43,732 bases of DNA, taken from the NCBI GenBank assembly GCA_947626735.1, contig CANQTK010000009.1:1-43732 (forward strand). Reading direction: 5' to 3'. The number at the start of each line of letters is the position of its first letter. Within the stretch, counting starts at the first letter, position 1. The notes under the pieces were generated by a model, which saw nothing but the letters and a program-made list of their open reading frames with translations, ran no database searches and was not told the origin of the DNA. The translations under genes and the position numbers were made by a program. The stretch is from an uncultured Clostridia bacterium. Lineage in GTDB: Bacteria; Bacillota; Clostridia; TANB77; CAG-508. Below, one piece after another: positions 38,604 through 43,732 of this stretch.

Positions 38604-38632
38604 ATATTAACATATCAAATTAAGATTGTCAA
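38604..38632 (-). promoter_or_regulatory. Promoter of the toxin-antitoxin locus
   Basis: Minus strand TTGACA (38632-38627), 17-base spacer, TAATAT (38609-38604): a near-consensus promoter ending at the first antitoxin repeat. Confidence 0.85.
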
Positions 38633-38675
38633 TATTACTATTTATATTTTATGTAAATTTTTCTTTTTTATTCCT

Positions 38676-40731
38676 TTAAATTTCAATTCTATTGCTAAAT
38701 TTTTTCTCCACTAATTTCTTTAGCAATTCATTTTTTTCTAGCTCTAATTTTGGATCTTCTTGTTCTATTTTGATTGCTAGTTCTTGCACCACTTTTAGAA
38801 TTGGCATATCTTGAAATAAATTAGCAATTTTGAATTCTGGAATACCATGTTGTTTGGTTCCAAAAAATTCTCCGCTTCCCCTTAATTCTAAGTCTTTTTC
38901 TGCAATAACAAATCCATCGTTTGTTTCTTGCATAGTTTTCATTCTTTGCCTAATGACATCTGAATTTCCTTGGTATTTTAAAATACAATATGATTGATAT
39001 TCTCCTCTTCCTACTCTTCCTCTTAATTGGTGAAGCTGAGCAAGTCCAAAGCGTTCGGCATTTTCTACTACCATAATGCTAGCATTTGGAACATTAACTC
39101 CTACTTCAATTACTGTCGTTGAAATTAAAATATCAATGTTTCCTTCTTTAAATTCTTGCATAATGGCATCTTTTTCTTTTGGTTTCATTTTGCCATGTAA
39201 ATATTCTACTCTTAATTCTGGAAACACTTCTGTTTTGTATCTTTCTGCAAGCTCTAAAACAGCTTTGGCATTAATCTCTTCATTTTCTTCTACTAATGGA
39301 CAAACAATATAAACTTGTCTTCCTTCTTCAATTTGTTTTCTAATGAAGTTATTTACCCTTTGCTCCATTGCTTTGGTTACGGCAAAAGTATCAATTTTCT
39401 TTCTATTTGGTGGCAATTCATCAATAATAGAAATGTCTAGGTCACCGTATAAAATTAGAGCCAAAGTTCTTGGAATTGGCGTTGCACTCATAACTAAAAC
39501 ATCTGGATTTTCCCCTTTTTTTGCAATGATGCTTCTTTGTCTTACGCCAAAACGATGTTGCTCATCTGTAACGACTAGTCCTAATTTTTGAAATACCACA
39601 TTTTCTTCTAGTAAAGCATGAGTTCCAATTAAAATATCGATTTGCCCATTTTTTAGTCGTTCCAATAATTCTTCTTTTTTCTTTTTGCTAACACTTCCTA
39701 TTAAAAGTTCTGTTCTAATACCATACTTTCCTAAAATTTCTTCAAAGGAAGATAAATGTTGTGTAGCAAGAATGGCAGTTGGTGCCATTACTGCTACTTG
39801 GTAGCCACATTTTACCGCTTTATAAGCTGCTATCATAGCCACAACTGTTTTTCCGTGATCCTACATCTCCTTGAAGTAATCGATTCATTGGCTTTTCGCA
39901 TTCCATATTGTTATCTATTTCTTCTAATACTTTTAATTGTGCTTTTGTTAGCTTGAAAGGAAGTTCATTTATAACATCTGACATTTTAACATCTTTGGAA
40001 AAAGCAATTCCTTTTTCTTCTTTGGTATATTGATTTTTTAGGCTAATTAGTGCTAATTGCATGGCAAGCAATTCTTCAAATACTAACCTTTTTCTTGCGA
40101 TTTCAAAACTTGAAAAGTCTTTTGGAAAATGAATTTGCATGTTGGCTTCTTCTCTATTTTCTAAACGATATTCTTTTAAAATATAGTCTGGCAAGGTTTC
40201 TTCTAATAAATTTTCTTCTTTTGCTATTTTTAATCCATTTTCCATTACTTGCCTAATGGTTGTTTGTGCAAGTCCAAAAGTAGCAGGATAAATAGGAATG
40301 ATTTTTCCTGTATTTTTGTTAGTTTCTTCCTTATCATATACAGGTGAATTCATTTCTATTTTTCCATATTGCATGGATACTTTTCCAAAAAATTTATATT
40401 TTTGTCCTAATACAAATTTATTTTTTAAGTAACTTTGATTAAACCATGTAAGCATACAAGTTCCTGTTTCATCTCGTACAATAAGCTTGTAAATTGTCAT
40501 ATTTTTTCTAATTCTTTGCTCACTCATACGGGATACTACTATTGCTTCAATTAAAGCTTCTTCTCCATGCTCTAAATAGGCAATTGGCTTTGGCTTACTT
40601 CTATCTTCATAGTCTCTTGGATAGTAGGTAATTAAATCTTCTAAAGTATCAATACCAAGTTTGTGCATAAGTGCCGCTCTTTGTGGTCCAACTCCTTTAA
40701 TAAATTGAATTTCTTTTTCTAAACCTTGCAT
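38676..40731 (-). CDS. recG: RecG branch-migrating DNA helicase, requires +1 frameshift in Walker A
   Basis: Remodels stalled forks and Holliday junctions. ATG 40731 gives MQGLEKEIQFIKGVGPQRAA, the wedge/OB domain (about 55-160), and NRLLQGDVGS at residue 292. Frame 0 then reads CGG (39855-39853) and stops after 303 residues. Skipping C39855 gives GKTVVAMIAAYKAV, completing GDVGSGKT, and continues to 38676: 684 residues, normal RecG length. Later motifs: TDEQHRFGV (II), MSATPIPRTLAL (III), STTVIEVGVNVPNAS (V), QLRGRVGRGEYQS (VI). It starts 4 bases after the upstream gene's stop. The unshifted product would be the wedge domain alone. Confidence 0.95.
39852..39858 (-). other. Candidate +1 recoding site: TCA-C-GGA in the RecG P-loop
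   Basis: Frame-0 codons are GGA TCA CGG AAA AAC. Omitting C39855 gives GGA TCA GGA AAA ACA, encoding GSGKT. An AAGGAG lies 11 bases upstream of the CGG, reminiscent of the stimulator in prfB, but it also encodes the conserved QGD and has no counterpart at the other three sites. Confidence 0.78.
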
Positions 40732-40734
40732 ATT

Positions 40735-41178
40735 TTAATGTCCCCTTATATCTAAATTTAATAAATTATTTTTAGGACTTTCCCAAGAATAAATGATATA
40801 ACATTGCTGTAATTTTTCTCCTTTTACTTTTCTAAACACATAATCCCCATGTTCTATTACTTCAATTTTATTTGATGTCTGCTTTTCTATTAAATATTCC
40901 CATTCACTTTCTGCTTTTTCTTGATAATACTCTTTTAATTCTTCTTCTGATAATTCCGTTTTTACCAAAATGGCACCAAAATATTGCATTCCGTTGCCAT
41001 TTCCAACTAATTTTCCAGCAATGGAAATAGAATCTATTATTTGGGTTTGTGATGGTAATTTTGTAGTTCTTAACTTTGTTTCTATTGCTTTTGCCATTCT
41101 ATTATTTATAATGGGAATGGCAAAAATAAAGAATAAGATTAGACAAATAATGAACATTGTCATAATCGCTTTTTTCAT
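40735..41178 (-). CDS. Membrane-anchored protein of unknown function
   Basis: 147 residues. An N-terminal hydrophobic helix (about 5-25, IMTMFIICLILFFIFAIPII) serves as signal anchor. The rest is extracellular and mixed alpha/beta, with a Glu-rich helix (SEEELKEYYQEKAESEWEYL). No known domain. It ends 3 bases before recG, whose ribosome site lies within its last codons, so recG is translationally coupled to it. Confidence 0.75.
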   Translation of the reverse strand: MKKAIMTMFIICLILFFIFAIPIINNRMAKAIETKLRTTKLPSQTQIIDSISIAGKLVGNGNGMQYFGAILVKTELSEEELKEYYQEKAESEWEYLIEKQTSNKIEVIEHGDYVFRKVKGEKLQQCYIIYSWESPKNNLLNLDIRGH

Positions 41179-41221
41179 TGAACAATTTCTCCTTCATTTT
41201 TTCTATTCAAACTATATCATA

Positions 41222-41257
41222 AAACAGAAAAATGAACAAGCCTTGACTTGTTCATTT
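41222..41257 (-). terminator. Terminator between envelope genes and the recG pair
   Basis: Minus strand AATGAACAAG, TCAAGG, CTTGTTCATT, then a T-rich run. The remaining 41258-41332 is AT-rich without a gene. Confidence 0.85.
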
Positions 41258-41332
41258 ACAATTTAGATTGTGAAAAATTTTTACTTTTTTGCTTTTATCT
41301 ATTTTCTATCTTACTCTGTTACTACTATTTTC

Positions 41333-42259
41333 CTAGCGTACCTCTATTTCTCCAAACTCTATTTTTCCATTAGCATCTATGTTAAAGTTAATATCTATCA
41401 TAACGCCATCATAAGGGTATTCTTGCACATTTGGATTTGCAATACTTTGTCTTAAATTATTTACTGTAGAAAGTGTGAAACGATACTTTCCTTCTTTTAA
41501 TTCTTCATATGTTTGAGACCAATTAATGTTAACATTTACTTGCCCATTTTCATTTAAACTATAATTTGCTTCAGTAGAAACTTCTGCTATTTTAGCAAGT
41601 TCTAGCCATGCATTATATCCAGATGTATGTGCTCCATTTTCGGTGTATATCACTTCTTGTTTTTCTGGTGGCGGATTATATGTATACAAATTATATTTCA
41701 TGGTAGAATAATCATATTTTAACTCATTCTTATCTGTTATCGTAAATACGATTTGTTTGTTATTACTTTTTTCTTTGTCTACTAAAATGCTAATATTTTC
41801 TTTTGTACTATAAGCTTTTACTAAAACATCTCTTGGAATTTCTATATCACTTTTTTCTTTTAGAATTTCTACTTTTTCTGCGATTGGCTCATAGGTAAAG
41901 TCCTCGTTAACAGATTTTTGATAATGGAAAGTAACTAGTACTTCTTGCCCTTGCTTTAAATTTTGTATTGGATTGTTTTCCATATGAAAGTTTTCCTCAT
42001 TACGATATTCTTCATTTGCAATAATTGGCATAAGGGTAAAGTTCGTATTTTCTACTCTTATCATTACTCCTTTTGCTTGAAATGTTCCTTCATAGCTAAT
42101 CGTTGCAAGATCTAAATGAACAGATTCTCCTTGCGGTATTGCATTTTTTTGTTCCTCTTTTTTACGCTGTGTGATACTATAAATAGTGACTCCAAAAGCA
42201 ATTACCATGATTATGCAAATCGCTAAAATAAAAATAGTATTTGTTTTTTTCTTTTCCAT
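41333..42259 (-). CDS. Membrane-anchored extracytoplasmic protein of unknown function
   Basis: 308 residues: an N-terminal membrane helix (about 8-28, IFILAICIIMVIAFGVTIYS), an OB- or small-beta-like segment (about 48-130), and a C-terminal beta-sandwich-like part with INWSQTYEELKEGKYRFTLS and VMIDINFNID. The C-terminal part resembles bacterial immunoglobulin-like domains of lipid- or membrane-anchored Firmicute proteins that end in 'G.YRF....'. No catalytic motif. Second of a two-gene set with the 382-residue protein, 15 bases after it. Confidence 0.75.
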   Translation of the reverse strand: MEKKKTNTIFILAICIIMVIAFGVTIYSITQRKKEEQKNAIPQGESVHLDLATISYEGTFQAKGVMIRVENTNFTLMPIIANEEYRNEENFHMENNPIQNLKQGQEVLVTFHYQKSVNEDFTYEPIAEKVEILKEKSDIEIPRDVLVKAYSTKENISILVDKEKSNNKQIVFTITDKNELKYDYSTMKYNLYTYNPPPEKQEVIYTENGAHTSGYNAWLELAKIAEVSTEANYSLNENGQVNVNINWSQTYEELKEGKYRFTLSTVNNLRQSIANPNVQEYPYDGVMIDINFNIDANGKIEFGEIEVR

Positions 42260-42274
42260 ACTCTACTCCTTTCT

Positions 42275-43423
42275 TTATATAGCAATGCTAACAGGTCCTT
42301 TTGTTTTTTCTTGTTTGTTTCCTAATAATTCATTTACATATCGTTCTATGTCTTGCAATGGAAAGCATAATTTTATTTTTTTATCTTCTGTAATAATATA
42401 TCTGTTGCCTATTGTAACATATCCTATCTTACCAGGAATTAAAAATTCACAAGTATTGATTTTTATTTTTATGCCATTTTCATATTCTTCTGTAATGTCA
42501 TGATTTTCAAGCCAATCTCGCTCTTGTATGGTGCCATATATAAGAGGAGTTGTTATTTTTTCAATAATAGTTTCATCTGTTATTTCTTTCGATTTATTTT
42601 TGCTTGTAATAGTAATTTTATCGGTTGTAAACATTTTTTCTTTTTCTTCTAAATTTTCGAAGGCATTTTCTAGAAAGGTATCAAAGCCTTCTAATCCATA
42701 AGCTCTATTTAAGTTCCCATTTTTTAATAGAAATCCTTGCCCATTTTTGTTATATTTAAAAATCTCTACTTCATCATTAAATTTGATTTTATAGTCTGGT
42801 GTTACTATGTTTAATTCATCTACTATTTCTTCAGATGTAATATCTTTACATTGTTCTAACAAATAATCGATTGCTGTTTTTCTATTTATTTCTATTTGTT
42901 TTCCTTCTTTATTGGTAATACTTATTTTTTCTGTTTGAAACATGGCAATGTTTTGGGTTAATTTTTCATCTATCATTGCTACTACTTTACTTAGAATTTC
43001 TGGATTTATTTTGGTAAGAAAGTTTTTTTCATTATCATGCATCATGACATAGCCATCATCATCCTCATAATCAAAGGCAAAACTTGTGCTATCGTCTAAT
43101 TGTATTTTGTAGGTTCCCATTACAGCTAAATCAATTAGCCCTAAATAGTTTTCTAATTTTTTATGATTGATGTTATCTTTGATTATTTTTATTAATTCTT
43201 CATTTGTTACGTCTATGTCGAATTTTTCATTTTGTAATGGATAGGTATAGGTTATTGTAACATGCTCTGGTTCTTCAAAAGAAACGACTTCTTTTGGTAC
43301 CATTATTTTATAGGTTAGATAACTCCTTATTTCTGCCCCTATTCCTGTAAATGCAATAATACTAAACAAAATTGCCAATACAAATAATATGACTAATATC
43401 ATTTCTATCCTTTTTTTATTCAT
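42275..43423 (-). CDS. Membrane-anchored extracytoplasmic protein of unknown function
   Basis: 382 residues with an N-terminal membrane helix (about 7-27, MILVILFVLAILFSIIAFTG). The exposed part contains two similar segments, about 50-165 and 190-300, each with a conserved pattern of acidic helix plus FDYEDDDGYVMM- or FKYNKNGQGFLLKNG-like strands, suggesting an internal duplication. Not recognised. First gene of the two-gene set; a weak promoter lies about 100 bases upstream. Confidence 0.75.
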   Translation of the reverse strand: MNKKRIEMILVILFVLAILFSIIAFTGIGAEIRSYLTYKIMVPKEVVSFEEPEHVTITYTYPLQNEKFDIDVTNEELIKIIKDNINHKKLENYLGLIDLAVMGTYKIQLDDSTSFAFDYEDDDGYVMMHDNEKNFLTKINPEILSKVVAMIDEKLTQNIAMFQTEKISITNKEGKQIEINRKTAIDYLLEQCKDITSEEIVDELNIVTPDYKIKFNDEVEIFKYNKNGQGFLLKNGNLNRAYGLEGFDTFLENAFENLEEKEKMFTTDKITITSKNKSKEITDETIIEKITTPLIYGTIQERDWLENHDITEEYENGIKIKINTCEFLIPGKIGYVTIGNRYIITEDKKIKLCFPLQDIERYVNELLGNKQEKTKGPVSIAI

Positions 43424-43520
43424 TATTTACCTTTTCCCTTCTATTCTTTAGACGTATTTTGTCAAGAATTTGTTGGATTTGTGAATTAATTTTGTGTTTA
43501 TTTATTCTTACCTACATAAT

Positions 43521-43548
43521 ATCATACCCTTTTATAAAAAGATAGCAA
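43521..43548 (-). promoter_or_regulatory. Possible promoter of the two-gene envelope set
   Basis: Minus strand TTGCTA (43548-43543), 16-base spacer, TATGAT (43526-43521). The rest of 43549-43732 is AT-rich; at the right edge the minus strand reads GGGGGAACTATGCCC then TTTTTT, possibly the terminator of a gene beyond the window. Confidence 0.4.
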
Positions 43549-43732
43549 TGTACGTAAATTATAATACCTTTTTTATTCATTCTATTGACTGTTAGTAGAT
43601 ATCACATTTTTTAACATATTCTTTTTCCTTTGCATATAGTATTTTAGAAAATGAGGTGTTAGTTTGAAAGAAATAATGAAAAAATAAAACCAAAATAAGA
43701 AAAAAGGGCATAGTTCCCCCTTACCCCCAGAA

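Noticed and set aside
43640..43732. A short plus-strand ORF near the right edge
   Set aside because: It encodes fewer than ten residues and lacks a convincing ribosome site.

Overview
The window reads as chromosome from a low-GC, spore-forming, anaerobic Firmicute (Clostridia-type; an uncultured gut lineage is my inference). Support comes from AT-rich DNA, AAGGAGG ribosome sites, a spoIIA operon with spoIID and spoIIQ, a T-box valS leader, and an integrated conjugative-type element. Almost all genes are on the minus strand.

Layout, left to right. 1 to about 15.6 kb: one end of an integrative/conjugative element (ICE). It holds a giant methylase-helicase running off the left edge, two small proteins, a 1380-residue thioester/Cna_B surface adhesin, a membrane-anchored protein, parB, parA and several small cargo proteins, read leftwards from a promoter near 15.6 kb. 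15.7 to 21.2 kb: a DUF600-like gene, then the glycolytic operon gap-pgk-tpiA-gpmI. 21.3 to 22.1 kb: no protein gene, but a strong promoter, a GC-rich multi-hairpin RNA with seven tandem hairpin repeats, and a perfect terminator. 22.1 to 25.8 kb: addA. 26.1 to 27.5 kb: a pilin-signal/LamG protein. 27.6 to 31.2 kb: spoIIAA-spoIIAB-sigF-spoIID-spoIIQ. 31.3 to 32.4 kb: two plus-strand genes. 32.5 to 35.5 kb: valS with a T-box leader and a REPIN-like palindrome. 35.6 to 38.7 kb: a Bro-N protein, a small membrane protein, a mutarotase-like protein and a type III toxin-antitoxin locus. 38.7 to 43.4 kb: recG and three envelope proteins of unknown function.

Most striking observation. Four genes (ICE methylase-helicase, parA, addA, recG) are each split by one extra C that creates an in-frame CGG codon directly before a glycine codon of a conserved nucleotide-binding motif: P-loops in ParA, AddA and RecG, and the Pro-Gly-Gly segment of the methylase. 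Skipping the C restores a full-length, family-typical protein every time. Reading all the annotated genes by eye, I found only one other in-frame CGG (31911). This looks like programmed +1 recoding at a hungry or unassigned CGG codon, shared by host genes and the mobile element, rather than random damage.

Second tier: the structured RNA at 21.35-22.08 kb, the compact type III toxin-antitoxin locus whose 48-nt repeats fold into H-type pseudoknots, an apparent AUA start on parB, and a family of intergenic hairpins sharing a GGGACG core. All identifications come from reading the sequence; no database search was run.
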